Made by a program: the position numbers and the translations under genes
The notes under the pieces: generated by a model
The model's input: the letters and a program-made list of their open reading frames with translations, nothing else
Told to the model about the DNA's origin: nothing
Databases searched by the model: none
Shown here: one piece after another, positions 40,328 to 49,581 of the stretch
Layout of the letters: each line of letters opens with the position of its first letter
Position numbering within the stretch: position 1 is the stretch's first letter
Source: Bactericera cockerelli
Taxonomy: Eukaryota > Arthropoda > Insecta > Hemiptera > Triozidae
DNA: 64,000 bases
Assembly: GCA_024516035.1 (NCBI GenBank)
Contig: CM044956.1
Span: 5,868,611-5,932,610 of the forward strand
Direction: 5' to 3'

Positions 40328-40580
40328 AGATGAGTGTTTCACAGCCTTATTTCTTTCGTAGCCATGAAACAGGAGCTACTAAAGTCACTTATGGTCTACC
40401 CATCTCGAAGAATACTTCAATTCTGATGGGCGAGAAGTGACACAGTACACAGTATTTTCCATTCAGGTGCTGGGTCAACACGGGAGCAACCAATTTTTTT
40501 GTCGTTGCGAAGTTTCGAACCAAGGACCTTCCGCATGGCAAACGAGTACCTTACCACTGAACTATTCGTGCTTGCTCTAA
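40328..40580 (-). mobile_element. SINE-H copy
   Basis: The minus strand head is GCACGAATAGTTCAGTGGTA, AGGTACTCGTTTGCCATGCG, GAAGGTCCTTGGTTCGAAAC (B box). The body has GCTCCCGTGTTGACCCAGCA, CTGTGTCACTTCTCGCCCAT and CATGGCTACGAAAGAAATAA, GGCTGTGAAACACTCATCTT. A GTACACAGTATTTTCC block replaces part of the usual body. Confidence 0.8.
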
Positions 40581-40804
40581 ATCATCTGATTCTACGTTAT
40601 CGTGAAAACAATTGACATATTGCTCTTTCTGAAATTTTCTTCTTTTCATTAACTTAAGTACCTATATTTACCGATTGAAAAGAAGCTGGTCCACTACACA
40701 GTACACAGCATGAAAATCGAATAATAAAATATGATTAATCTTAGGGTAACCTAGACCAAGACACTTGAAGGCGGTCCGATTTATCCTTTTAATCCTATTT
40801 TATA

Positions 40805-40978
40805 ATTCAGACTTAAGCTCAGTGGTCAAGGTGACGGTCTGGTAATCTAAAGGTCGCGGGTTCAAAACTCAACTGGGACATGACAAGTTATCCTCCATTT
40901 GGGATTTCGCCACATAATAAGTATACTAAAGAAATGGAACTTTTTAGTCCTAGTTTGGCAGTATAAATATTATTTTAT
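40805..40978 (+). mobile_element. SINE-E copy
   Basis: TTAAGCTCAGTGGTCAAGGT, GACGGTCTGGTAATCTAAAG, GTCGCGGGTTCAAAACTCAA, CTGGGACATGACAAGTTATC, CTCCATTTGGGATTT, TTTTTAGTCCTAGTTTGGCA, GTATAAATATTATTTTA. The acceptor stem is decayed. Confidence 0.75.
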
Positions 40979-41048
40979 TGAATCAATCAGTGAACTCCGC
41001 TCCCGGAAAACTAACGACAGAGTTTTCCTTTCGAGAAAAACACAACCC

Positions 41049-41118
41049 GGGAAGGATTCGAACATGCGACCTAGTGGCTCCGAAGTTAAAGAAAGACCAA
41101 TCGACGCGCGACGTCAAT
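41049..41118 (-). mobile_element. tRNA-like head, orphan
   Basis: The minus strand ATTGGTCTTTCTTTAACTTC, GGAGCCACTAGGTCGCATGT, TCGAATCCTTCCCGGG has a B-box-like end but no matching acceptor half. It could be a decayed SINE head. Confidence 0.35.
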
Positions 41119-41179
41119 GTATTGTACATTGCATAACTACATTATTTATCAGGCGTGCATACAAAATCTAATCCAGAAG

Positions 41180-41885
41180 AATATTAGCACTGTTCAGAGG
41201 CCGAGTCTCATTATCTAATATTTAAACACACATCAGTTATTGCTGATATATCCTTTCAAAATATAATATATTTCTGTAGATGTAATAAAAAAAAATAAAA
41301 ATGTTGCATTATTTTGTTTTGAAATTCATTTGTTTTATGTCGGTAAAATTAGAATGCTTATTTTAAAGGTGTAATAAAATCAAAAAGACGTTTATGTGTT
41401 ACCCATAATTCCGTAAGTGCCCTTCATTTGTTTAATAGTTGGAGAACCTATCTTGGATGTCGCTTACGGCGTATTTCGTTACCGTTCACCCAGAGCACAT
41501 ACTTAAATGAAACGCAAATAAAGAAGATCTTCCGTAATTGCTTTTTTATTATGAGACGCCAACAGAAAGCTTGGAAGACTGAAAGAAAGCTCGTTATTGA
41601 AATGAGAAATATAGGATACCTGGGTCGCTGTTTTTTTTCCTTCTTTCTTTCTTCTTCTTCTTATTTTTCTCTTTCTTTCTTTCTTTTTCAGGCAATAACA
41701 CTTTATTGCCAGAGCCAAACAACTTCACTCTTGAAGGAGATGTTGAACAATGCCGACGGCAAGTAGGTTGGAAGGAGGCAGATTGAAGTTACTTTCTAAT
41801 ATAAAGAAAGTAACTTTTTTCCTAATCTCAGTGACCTAAAGGAGAAAGAAGTTACAACAGGTCGAGTGAATTGAAGGACATTTTC
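41180..41885. other. Unassigned sequence with one longer open frame
   Basis: A plus frame at 41428-41766 (starting MFNSWRTYLGCRLRRISLPF) is open through a TTTCTTTCTTC microsatellite (41638-41692). The N-terminal half has basic, protein-like composition but matches no family I know. Coding is doubtful. Confidence 0.25.
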
Positions 41886-41887
41886 TA

Positions 41888-42036
41888 TGTCTTATTATTA
41901 TTTACCATATTATTGGTCAACTACATGATACTTTCAACCAAATAGGACATGAAAAAAAGAAAAAAGAACACAATAGAATATGTAGTGAACCAAGGGGCGA
42001 GGTTAAAGCCTGTGGCTTTCTCTTCCACCGAACCCC
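41888..42036 (-). mobile_element. REP-B relative with compensatory stem
   Basis: The minus strand reads GGTTCGGTGGAAGAGAAAGC, CACAGGCTTTAACCTCGCCC, CTTGGTTCACTACATATTC, then an AT-rich body and ATTATTATT-type end. The stem is AAAGCC (42005-42010) / GGCTTT (42014-42019), whereas standard REP-B has ATTGCC/GGCAAT. Confidence 0.65.
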
Positions 42037-42057
42037 AAATAATAACAAATGTCTTAT

Positions 42058-42200
42058 AATAATAATACTCTTTAGTGGAAGATAAGCACCACGCGAGGTT
42101 AATGCTCAAAGCATTTTCTATCACCTAACCTTCAGAGTCTTATTATGTGGTCCCAAACTCAAATTAATGAGGAAAATTCATGAACTGAGTGGGCTTCTAG
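42058..42200 (-). mobile_element. SINE-D copy, head truncated
   Basis: ATAATAATACTCTTTAGTGG, AAGATAAGCACCACGCGAGG, TTAATGCTCAAAGCATTTTC, ACCTAACCTTCAGAGTCTTA, AACTCAAATTAATGAGGAAA, then ACTGAGTGGGCTTC. It is cut off at the B box. Confidence 0.8.
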
Positions 42201-42435
42201 ACACGGGAAACTTGAATTCAGAATTTCAAGCCACGGATATTTGATTATCGCAAAATAGATTTCCTCGTATGTACAAATATCAATAAATGAAAAGAGCTCA
42301 ATCACAAGTTCATATATTCACGTTTCAACAGCATTTTTTTAACAACTTTTTTCAAACAAGAAATTATTTGATACATTTTTTTACTATTTTTTTAATTATT
42401 ATAGACTGGTTGGAGTTCCACAAGAGAAGCATCAA

Positions 42436-42702
42436 TTATCACACCGACCTCTATTCAGATCTATTGTGACCAGTTGATTCTAATTCTGATGTACGTCCTG
42501 ATTTGAAGTAGTCAGGACGGGGGTTTTAAGCTCCATTCGCTGGGAATCGTACCAGCTACCCACATTAACCTCACCCAGCCTGGTTAGGGCCGGAAATGCC
42601 AGCCTCACGTGTTTGGATGGAACAAAATTTTCGTCGAAAAGTCTGCCCCAACGGGGAATCGAACTCGGGAACTCTGGACTACGGGCAGTAGTCACAACCA
42701 TT
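42436..42702 (-). mobile_element. SINE-G copy
   Basis: The minus strand head is AATGGTTGTGACTACTGCCC, GTAGTCCAGAGTTCCCGAGT, TCGATTCCCCGTTGG. The body is ACACGTGAGGCTGGCATTTC, CGGCCCTAACCAGGCTGGGT, GAGGTTAATGTGGGTAGCTG, CAGCGAATGGAGC, with the same 3' block as 23081-23275 (AATTAGAATC, GGTCACAATAGATC). Confidence 0.85.
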
Positions 42703-42705
42703 TAG

Positions 42706-43390
42706 CCCCTTTTTTCTCGAACAACATTCTAGAATGAAAAATAGAACAAAGGAGCGATAAGAACAGCCATGTTTTTCGACAATAACAAACGACGTTACAT
42801 ACGCTATCGTTAGTAGTGTTTCCATTACTGTTGAATGGAACTAGCGTTCCATGGGATCTAATACCGTCGAATATCGTTGAATTACGAGCTCTAATTTCGA
42901 ATTAGAGCTAATTTCCTTGCCTGAAAAGAGTGTCAGCTGGAAATTTATTTGTCTCGAGAAAATTCTGGCAAGTATGGCGACGTTCTTCCAGGAAGAAATA
43001 GGTGAAAACATGACGGGTAACTCCCTCGTTCGTTTCTTTTGGAAGAACTCCAGCGCCAATTATTAGAAACATATTTTTTTTTTTTTTCTTGAAAAAACCT
43101 CTTTTCGGTGTACGTGGTTGTAAGGACTACTGCCTGGATCTAGAAGTAGTGGATTTTTCTATTGAAGCAAGAGACTCTCCGCTATTTTTTGTGCGTAGTC
43201 CGTTAGCTACTAGAGATGGTGGGTTTTTTAATGGATGGAAATTCCACTCCCCAGGCCAAAATGAGTTGGACCTGGCTGTCTTAACAGATTCTTTACTGCC
43301 TTCCAAAAAAAGTACATCACAAAAAACCCCTCTACTTTTCTAAATTATTGGATTTATTTTTATTTTTACACTATACAAATAACCACTCAT
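42706..43390. other. Unassigned sequence
   Basis: Short open frames at 42841-43059 (minus) and 43089-43343 (plus, starting MKKPLFGVRGCKDYCLDLEV) show no recognised domain. Mixed composition around them gives no other support for coding. Confidence 0.3.
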
Positions 43391-43394
43391 TTTT

Positions 43395-43532
43395 TCTCAC
43401 GAGGAAGTGGACCCCGGACATCCAAAGTACAGAGCAGATAAATTTCTACCCAGCTGGGATTCGAACCCAGGCCACCGAGCATGCAAGCCTTGCACGCTAC
43501 AAAACTCCACTCAACCACGTTGCGTCCTCGGA
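43395..43532 (-). mobile_element. SINE-F-like copy (variant head)
   Basis: The minus strand reads GACGCAACGTGGTTGAGTGG, AGTTTTGTAGCGTGCAAGGC, TTGCATGCTCGGTGGCCTGG, GTTCGAATCCCAGCTGGG, then TCTGCTCTGTACTTTGGATG, TCCGGGGTCCACTTCCTCGT. The 3' part is missing. Confidence 0.7.
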
Positions 43533-43728
43533 AGTAAAGAAATAGATTCATGTATTTTATTTACATAGGTAAGTATTTACTAATTTCCATCGCAGCTAAA
43601 TAAAACAAAATAATATGCACTCCGCTGGTTTTATTTTTACGTCTTAAAATAGTCACTGCCAAGGCAAAAAGTTGTAGAGATACAGTTTGAATACCTGCTC
43701 TTTAAAAATTAAATATACAAAAGTCAAA

Positions 43729-43855
43729 GTTATCATATTTGTGTAAATCACTTTCGTGATATCACAACTACTCAAACTCGCTTTACTTTATCCATTCTGA
43801 AACCATGACTTGGAACACCGACCTCAAGGTTAGAAGCTACTGAGGTCGGTTTCAA
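43729..43855 (-). mobile_element. SINE-A copy, internally deleted
   Basis: The minus strand reads ACCGACCTCAGTAGCTTCTA, ACCTTGAGGTCGGTGTTCCA, AGTCATGG, AAAGTAAAGCGAGTTTGAGT, AGTTGTGATATCACGAAAGT, GATTTACACAAATATGATAA. Confidence 0.8.
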
Positions 43856-43944
43856 TTGAATATAAGACCTTTATCAGCTCGGTTTCAATATTTCACTACA
43901 GGCTGAAAATTCCTAAAATAAATACCTTTAAAATTTTGAGACTA

Positions 43945-44225
43945 ATACGAATAGCTCTCGCTTGGCATGCGGAAGGTCCCGGGTTCGAATCCCCGCGCCG
44001 ACAGAAATTTGTATTCAAAAATTGGTTACAGTTGTTTGTAAGGAATACATTCCGGTGCGCTCGTGTTGACCCAGCACCTAAATGGGAAGTATTGTGTCAC
44101 TTCTCGCCCATCAGAGAGGAGGCATATTACGGGATGGGTAGGCTATAACACAGACCACAAGCGTCTACAGTAGCTCCTGTCTCATGGCTACAAAATTAAA
44201 AAAAGGCTATGAAACAGGTGTTTAA
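43945..44225 (+). mobile_element. SINE-H copy, full length
   Basis: The head is CGAATAGCTCTCGCTTGGCA, TGCGGAAGGTCCCGGGTTCG, AATCCCCGCGCCGACAG (perfect B box). The body is AAATTGGTTACAGTTGTTTG, GGTGCGCTCGTGTTGACCCA, GCACCTAAATGGGAAGTATT, GTGTCACTTCTCGCCCATCA, AGGAGGCATATTACGGGATG, then AGTAGCTCCTGTCTCATGGC, AAGGCTATGAAACAGGTG. Confidence 0.85.
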
Positions 44226-44345
44226 AAAAAATAAAATAAAATAATAAAAAAAAGAGGTATGTATAAATAATATGAGAAAGAATACGTGACGGGTATCTTC
44301 CTCCTTTTCTTCTTTGACAAATTACAAGTTTACGCATAGAAAATC

Positions 44346-44597
44346 TTTTCCAGAGTCGATGGCACATTGAATATATGTACAAGATCTCGTTCTGTCACTG
44401 AAGATAAGAAACGTCCAGCGAGATTAGGACTTGGATGTGTGACCAATCATATCTAAACTCTCGTGATACTTGCTAATCTCGGCCAAATATTGTCTGGGTG
44501 AGGTTAATGTAAGCAGCTCGATTGTGAGTTTCCAGCAAATGGAGGTTAAAACTCCCGACTCAAATAACCTAAATATTAAGGAGACGTTAAACCAAAA
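44346..44597 (+). mobile_element. 5S-SINE copy
   Basis: GATGGCACATTGAATATATG, GATCTCGTTCTGTCACTGAA, GATAAGAAACGTCCAGCGAG, ATTAGGACTTGGATGTGTGA, CC (5S-like head complete), body CTCGTGATACTTGCTAATCT, GTCTGGGTGAGGTTAATGTA, GCAAATGGAGGTTAAAACTC, GGAGACGTTAAACC. Confidence 0.85.
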
Positions 44598-44599
44598 AA

Positions 44600-45225
44600 A
44601 TAATAGCTCGAAGGCAAAAGAAATAACTTGGATTTTCGATGTTACATAGGATTTTCAATTAATATGGAAAAATATGGAGTATAAAGTGGAAAAATAATCC
44701 AATCATCACTATCTTTTGAAAAAGATCAAAACCCTGGAAAATAATATTGGTATATTGGTTTATCTATTTATAAAAAGAATATGTAGCCCTTGAAAAGGTG
44801 TATTTCGGGCTATTATTATACATAAGCACCCCTCAAATATTCCTTTTTAGATAAATTCAACCTTTCGCTCTAGCAAACCACTTTGCCCCATCTCAAGAGG
44901 CTCGCTTCCAAATGAGAGGGCAGTGCAAATGAGCCATGAAAAATTCAAGTCTTCCCATTGTATTAGGGTTCCAGCACTTCCATTGTACTCTAGTCAAATA
45001 TCGTCGGAATAGTTTTGCATGTGAATTTGCATAAGTTGATGCAAACCCCATTTTGTTTTGAACCTTCAGGCGCGCCGGGCAAAATGGGGTTTCCTCCATT
45101 GTTGATACTCCGCTCCGAGTAAATATTTGTGGTCTAGCCCAGTTGCGGGTTTGTAGTCTGGGGTTCCGGGTTCGAAGCGTGAGGGGATTTTCAAGTTTTT
45201 TTCGTATGAGAAATAAAATTCAGAC
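44600..45225. other. Unassigned, with a 13-bp hairpin and a tRNA-like piece
   Basis: AAACCCCATTTTG (45043-45055) has an exact reverse complement at 45080-45092. A tRNA-like GTGGTCTAGCCCAGTTGCGG, TTCCGGGTTCGAAGC piece lies at 45131-45180. No gene was recognised. Confidence 0.4.
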
Positions 45226-45232
45226 CCGGATG

Positions 45233-45380
45233 CACCGAACTCAGTAGATTGATCGATAAGGCGGTGGACTTGTAACCTGGAGGTCGTGGTTCAGGTCCCA
45301 AGTTCAACAAATATTTAGTAAAGCGAGTTTGAGTAGTTGTGATATCACGAATGTGATTAACACAAATATGATGACTTATA
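45233..45380 (+). mobile_element. SINE-A copy
   Basis: CCGAACTCAGTAGATTGATC, GATAAGGCGGTGGACTTGTA, ACCTGGAGGTCGTGGTTCAG, TTAGTAAAGCGAGTTTGAGT, AGTTGTGATATCACGAATGT, GATTAACACAAATATGATGA. Confidence 0.85.
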
Positions 45381-45389
45381 ATAATAAAC

Positions 45390-45572
45390 AATAATACTCT
45401 TAATTTGAAGGTAATCATCAGGCGAGGTTAATGCTCAAATTATTATTATGTGGTCACAAACTCAAATTAATGAAAAAAAATTCATGGCACTGGGTGGGAT
45501 TCGAACAAATGAAGCTCTACACTACCTGGATTACCAGACTAGCGCGTTAACCACTTGACTACCAGTGCACTT
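45390..45572 (-). mobile_element. SINE-D copy with body deletion
   Basis: The minus strand reads GTGCACTGGTAGTCAAGTGG, TTAACGCGCTAGTCTGGTAA, TCCAGGTAGTGTAGAGCTTC, ATTTGTTCGAATCCCACCC, TCATTAATTTGAGTTTGTGA, GAGCATTAACCTCGCCTGAT, with an ATTATTGTTTATTATTA end. Confidence 0.8.
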
Positions 45573-45691
45573 AGTGCTTGCACGCCTCGTGCGCTACATC
45601 ACTGGACCACTATAAGATTTAAGACTATTGGAAAGTTTTCTTGCTAAAGTTATACTCTAGAGTTCTAGATTAAGAATGGCAAAAAAAACAA

Positions 45692-45706
45692 CTAAAACTG
45701 TTTTAG
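45692..45706. repeat. 15-bp target-site duplication (3' side of LINE)
   Basis: CTAAAACTGTTTTAG, repeated exactly at 51060-51074. The duplicated site is itself a palindrome about a central T. Confidence 0.9.
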
Positions 45707-46098
45707 AATAGAATAGAATAGAATAGAATAGAATAAGCGTTTTATTTGTAATGTTATGTTACAAAAGGTTGGCAATAAAAATAAAATATATACATAAAAG
45801 CAAATAATTGATTATAAAATAAAAAGTTAAATAAATTATAGGTAAAAGGTATAGCGTAAAAACGATATGAGAAGCAGTTTCTGAAAAAAATAAATAAAAA
45901 AGTACCTACATAATTACTGGAAAATAAATCATGAAATAAAGATAAAAAAAGGTATGGAAAATATGAAAAAATACTGTTGCCTAAGGCAAGAAATAGAAAA
46001 AATAACTAAATAAAAAATCTGTGAGAATCTTAAAAAAAAAAAAAACATAATAGTGAAACAAGTAAATAATATTATGACATGGTTCAGATTCCAATGAA

Positions 46099-49000
46099 TT
46101 ATGTTTCATCAAATTCAAGGTATAAATCTTTCAGAAAATTTCTCTCCTTAGCTGCTCTGAGGTAAAAAGAGGACAGGCGATCTAGTTGATCCTGTTCTTC
46201 ACCTATAGATCTTAAAATATCAACAAATTTGTATAAACTCAGAAAGGGTTTCCCTAGAAAAACCTTTCTTATCATGTTAAATCTGGGGCAGTAACAAAAA
46301 AAATGCCATAAAGTGTCCGTCAAGCCACTGTTGCAAATATCACAAATTTTATTGGAGTGAAAAATGGATTTAACAGTGCCATAAGAGACGACTGAGAATT
46401 TCTCCCCAGCCATCCTGACTTGGCAGATAAAACGTAGCTTCACTAACTGTAGGTTATGGTTAAAGTAAGAGGCTACTGATTTCTCTTGGTCAAGGGTGCA
46501 ACTGTACAAAGTGTTGTACCGTGAGATCTCAGTTCTCTCGCTATCCTGTTTCTTTAGTTGCTTACTCATGGCATCCAAAATGTCATCAAAATTTCTCTCA
46601 ATAAGGTCTAAGTCCTGTCGCTCCCATACCTCCTCAAACTCAAGATCAAAAAGAACCTGACGTAACTGAGAACACCAGTTATAATTAATATCGTGATATG
46701 ACATGGACTGCATCTTGACGAGTTGGTTATAACAGACTTTAGAATACCGAGTCTCGTCAAGTTTGAGTAATTTGCACCATAAAGCAAGCATTTTTCTAAG
46801 GATTGCCAGTTTCAGCTTTTGGATACCCAGTTCCAATCTAATATAGTGCCCGGGGGTGCCACGGGGTAAAAACAAAGTTGATTTGTAGAATTGGGCCTGT
46901 ACTTTCTCCACTTCGTCTGCGTAGCGCCACGCCCACACCTCTGAGCCATAGAGGGTTGTTGCTGAGACCACTGCTTCAAATAATTTTTTCCAGGTTTCTA
47001 AATTCGCTATTTTTGATCTATTTACAATTTCATTGATTTTAGAAGTGGCTAGCTTCCCCTTTATACAAGCTTGTTTGGCGGCTATTGGGAACAGACCTGA
47101 AGTGGAGAACGTAACTCCTAAATAATTAAAACTATTGACAATTTCCATTTTTTCCTGGTTAAATATAAAAACATGTTTTTTAGATACATTACTTGCCTTC
47201 CTAAATATCATTACTTTAGATTTAGACACGTTTACTACAAGGCCATACAAGTCACAGTATTTTTTTAATAGGTCTAGCTTTTTCTGGAGATCTATCTGAG
47301 AATTAGCCAAGATGACCATATCATCAGCATAAAATAAAACCATTATGTCTTTTTCATTGTCTACATTAATACCCGAAGATCCTTTATTTCTTAAGAAAGA
47401 TTCAAAGTCCGAAACGAATAAATTGAACAGCAGAGGTGATAAGGTGTCACCCTGCAGAATCCCCTGTTCAATGCTGATTTCTTCTGAAATAGACCTAGGC
47501 GCGGGCACGGGGGCGGGGCCAGGCTCTGAGCTAGCGGGCGGAGTCTCTGAGCTAGCGGGCGGGGGCTCACTCTGAGAAGAGGAGCTGTTACCACTGTTAT
47601 TGAGTACAATTCTTACTTTGGCATTCCTATATAAGTTTCGAAGTATATTTATGAATTTAATGCTGACACCCTGATTATAAAGTTTGTACCAAAGTAAGTC
47701 ATGTGAGATCCCGTCGAAAGCCTGCCTATAGTCTACAAAAGCAGCAAAAACTTTGGTTTTCGGAAGGCGAAGGTTAATATGGATTAGGGACGAAAGAGTG
47801 AAAATCTGATCCACACACCCCCGGCCCTCTCGGAACCCCGCCTGATTTTCTGGAATAATTTTTGAATCCTCAGAATAAAAAGTTAGACGCCTGTATAGGA
47901 TTTGCGTGAACAGTTTGGCAATCACATTTATTAGGGAAATACCCCTGTAATTTTTGATGTCCTTACTGTCACCCTTTTTGAAGAGAAGAAACATTAAAAG
48001 ATTTGACCAATTATCAGGGACTTGTTCCGTATTTATGATTTTGTTAAAAAGGTTAATGACCGTGGTTTTCCAAATTTGCGGTAGGTTTTTGAGAAGCTCG
48101 TAAATTATTAAATCTTCACCCCCTGCCTTCTTATTCTTGCAATGTTTAAGGGCCATTTCAAATTCTCTAGCTGTAACCTCGCTGTCCAAAATAATGTTGA
48201 ACACGCCGAGACCGTTTTCTATTTGAGACACCTCTGTACATAAGGATGAGTGTATATCAACGCTCTTAGAAAATAACTCTTTAAAATGAAGTTCAACCAC
48301 GTTCATGTTAATGTCTAAAGTCTTAAATGTTTTAGGAGAATATTTTTTAGCAGTTTTCCAGAACTCGGACGAATTTCTCACATCACAGAATTTTTTTATC
48401 ATCGAATCTTCATACGCAGATTTCTTAGATTTTAGCAACTCTTTGTAATTCTTTTTTGAATTAACATATTCAGACAGCTGATTTGGAGAAAAAATTTCTC
48501 GTTTCGCAATCTTGAACTTTCTTCTCATAATTAATTTTAAGTGATTACACTGAGAGTCGAACCATGGTTTTTTAAAATGTTTAATCTTAGCACTCTGTGT
48601 CCTATTTTTTATCATACCTAGTTTTTCACATACCTGCAGTATCGTGTCTTTAATATAGTTATATTGAGCTTCAGGTGAGAGTTCAGACGATTCTGGTATG
48701 TTTATCTCAGCAAGAATATCCAGGTACTCATCTTTCTTTTCCTCTGACCATAAAATTTTTGGTCTATCTATTTCTTTATAAGGTCTGATAAAACCAGGGT
48801 GTATATTAATAAGAGACAAAACACAAGGAAAATGGTCAGATTCCAGAAAAAAATCGGAAATTTCAAAGTTAAATACCAAATCAAGACCGGAGACATTTGT
48901 ACAAACAAGATCAACACAACTTTTCCCCGAATGAGCCACGTAGGTGTAATTAGCTGGGTTATCACCCTCCGACCTACCATTTAGAACAAATAAACCAATT

Positions 49001-49581
49001 TCTTCCAAAATACCTACGAGGCGCATTCCAGATTTATTGCACACCCTGTCCATACTGTCCCTTACATTTGAAAGGCGAGTACCTTCGAAATACTCTTCAA
49101 GGCTCTGGTTTCCTAAACCTACTCTGGAGTTCATATCCCCGCCCACGTAGAGTGGGTAGGGGTGCTCGTTCATAATATTACATAGTGTGTCTTGAACCTG
49201 TACAAAGAGAGACTCGGTAGCATTAGGTGGTAAGTACATTCCTCCCAGAATAATTTCTAAAGATTTTACAAAAATAAATACACCAAAGTTGTCCAAAAAA
49301 ATTTGTTGAACCTCGAAACATTTCCTGTAAAAAAATATCAACCCTCCTTGGAAACGACCTAGGTTAGTATTTCTTGTTGCGGGAACGGTAATACAGTTGT
49401 AGTTATTCAGGCTAAAGTTTTGGTAATTTACCAACCAAGTCTCACACAAAAAAATAAAATCAAAAATTTCAATACTATCGGGATTATTTAAAAGTAAATC
49501 TATGTTAGAGGGTCCATGGATATTCAACCAAAGAACTTTTAAGTTTTCTGGTCTTTTCCTATTCCCTTTAAAAAACCCGAG
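46099..49581 (-). CDS. LINE ORF2: APE endonuclease + reverse transcriptase
   Basis: This ORF provides target nicking and reverse transcription for retrotransposition. Numbering from codon TTG at 49527, the endonuclease has E29 (LCETW), D131/N133 (GGDMNSRVG) and S230-D231-H232. RT has motif A D599 (FVDYRQAFD), QGDTLSPLLF, and Y733-A-D-D. A Cys/His cluster (CDIC, WHFFCYCPRF) lies near the C terminus (about 46275-46345). The frame opens directly after ORF1's UGA. No ATG occurs before the endonuclease core, so normal initiation is not evident. An insertion of about 35 residues rich in Pro/Ser (644-679) sits in RT before QGILQGD. Otherwise it appears intact. Confidence 0.93.
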   Translation of the reverse strand, partial: LGFFKGNRKRPENLKVLWLNIHGPSNIDLLLNNPDSIEIFDFIFLCETWLVNYQNFSLNNYNCITVPATRNTNLGRFQGGLIFFYRKCFEVQQIFLDNFGVFIFVKSLEIILGGMYLPPNATESLFVQVQDTLCNIMNEHPYPLYVGGDMNSRVGLGNQSLEEYFEGTRLSNVRDSMDRVCNKSGMRLVGILEEIGLFVLNGRSEGDNPANYTYVAHSGKSCVDLVCTNVSGLDLVFNFEISDFFLESDHFPCVLSLINIHPGFIRPYKEIDRPKILWSEEKKDEYLDILAEINIPESSELSPEAQYNYIKDTILQVCEKLGMIKNRTQSAKIKHFKKPWFDSQCNHLKLIMRRKFKIAKREIFSPNQLSEYVNSKKNYKELLKSKKSAYEDSMIKKFCDVRNSSEFWKTAKKYSPKTFKTLDINMNVVELHFKELFSKSVDIHSSLCTEVSQIENGLGVFNIILDSEVTAREFEMALKHCKNKKAGGEDLIIYELLKNLPQIWKTTVINLFNKIINTEQVPDNWSNLLMFLLFKKGDSKDIKNYRGISLINVIAKLFTQILYRRLTFYSEDSKIIPENQAGFREGRGCVDQIFTLSSLIHINLRLPKTKVFAAFVDYRQAFDGISHDLLWYKLYNQGVSIKFINILRNLYRNAKVRIVLNNSGNSSSSQSEPPPASSETPPASSEPGPAPVPAPRSISEEISIEQGILQGDTLSPLLFNLFVSDFESFLRNKGSSGINVDNEKDIMVLFYADDMVILANSQIDLQKKLDLLKKYCDLYGLVVNVSKSKVMIFRKASNVSKKHVFIFNQEKMEIVNSFNYLGVTFSTSGLFPIAAKQACIKGKLATSKINEIVNRSKIANLETWKKLFEAVVSATTLYGSEVWAWRYADEVEKVQAQFYKSTLFLPRGTPGHYIRLELGIQKLKLAILRKMLALWCKLLKLDETRYSKVCYNQLVKMQSMSYHDINYNWCSQLRQVLFDLEFEEVWERQDLDLIERNFDDILDAMSKQLKKQDSERTEISRYNTLYSCTLDQEKSVASYFNHNLQLVKLRFICQVRMAGEKFSVVSYGTVKSIFHSNKICDICNSGLTDTLWHFFCYCPRFNMIRKVFLGKPFLSLYKFVDILRSIGEEQDQLDRLSSFYLRAAKERNFLKDLYLEFDET
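47491..47597 (-). repeat. GC-rich in-frame insertion in RT (Pro/Ser/Glu-rich)
   Basis: It encodes SSSSQSEPPPASSETPPASS, EPGPAPVPAPR. The DNA contains a 17-bp repeat TCTGAGCTAGCGGGCGG twice and is far more GC-rich than the flanks. Position: the beta-hairpin between the VRIVLN strand and the EQGILQGD motif. Confidence 0.8.
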
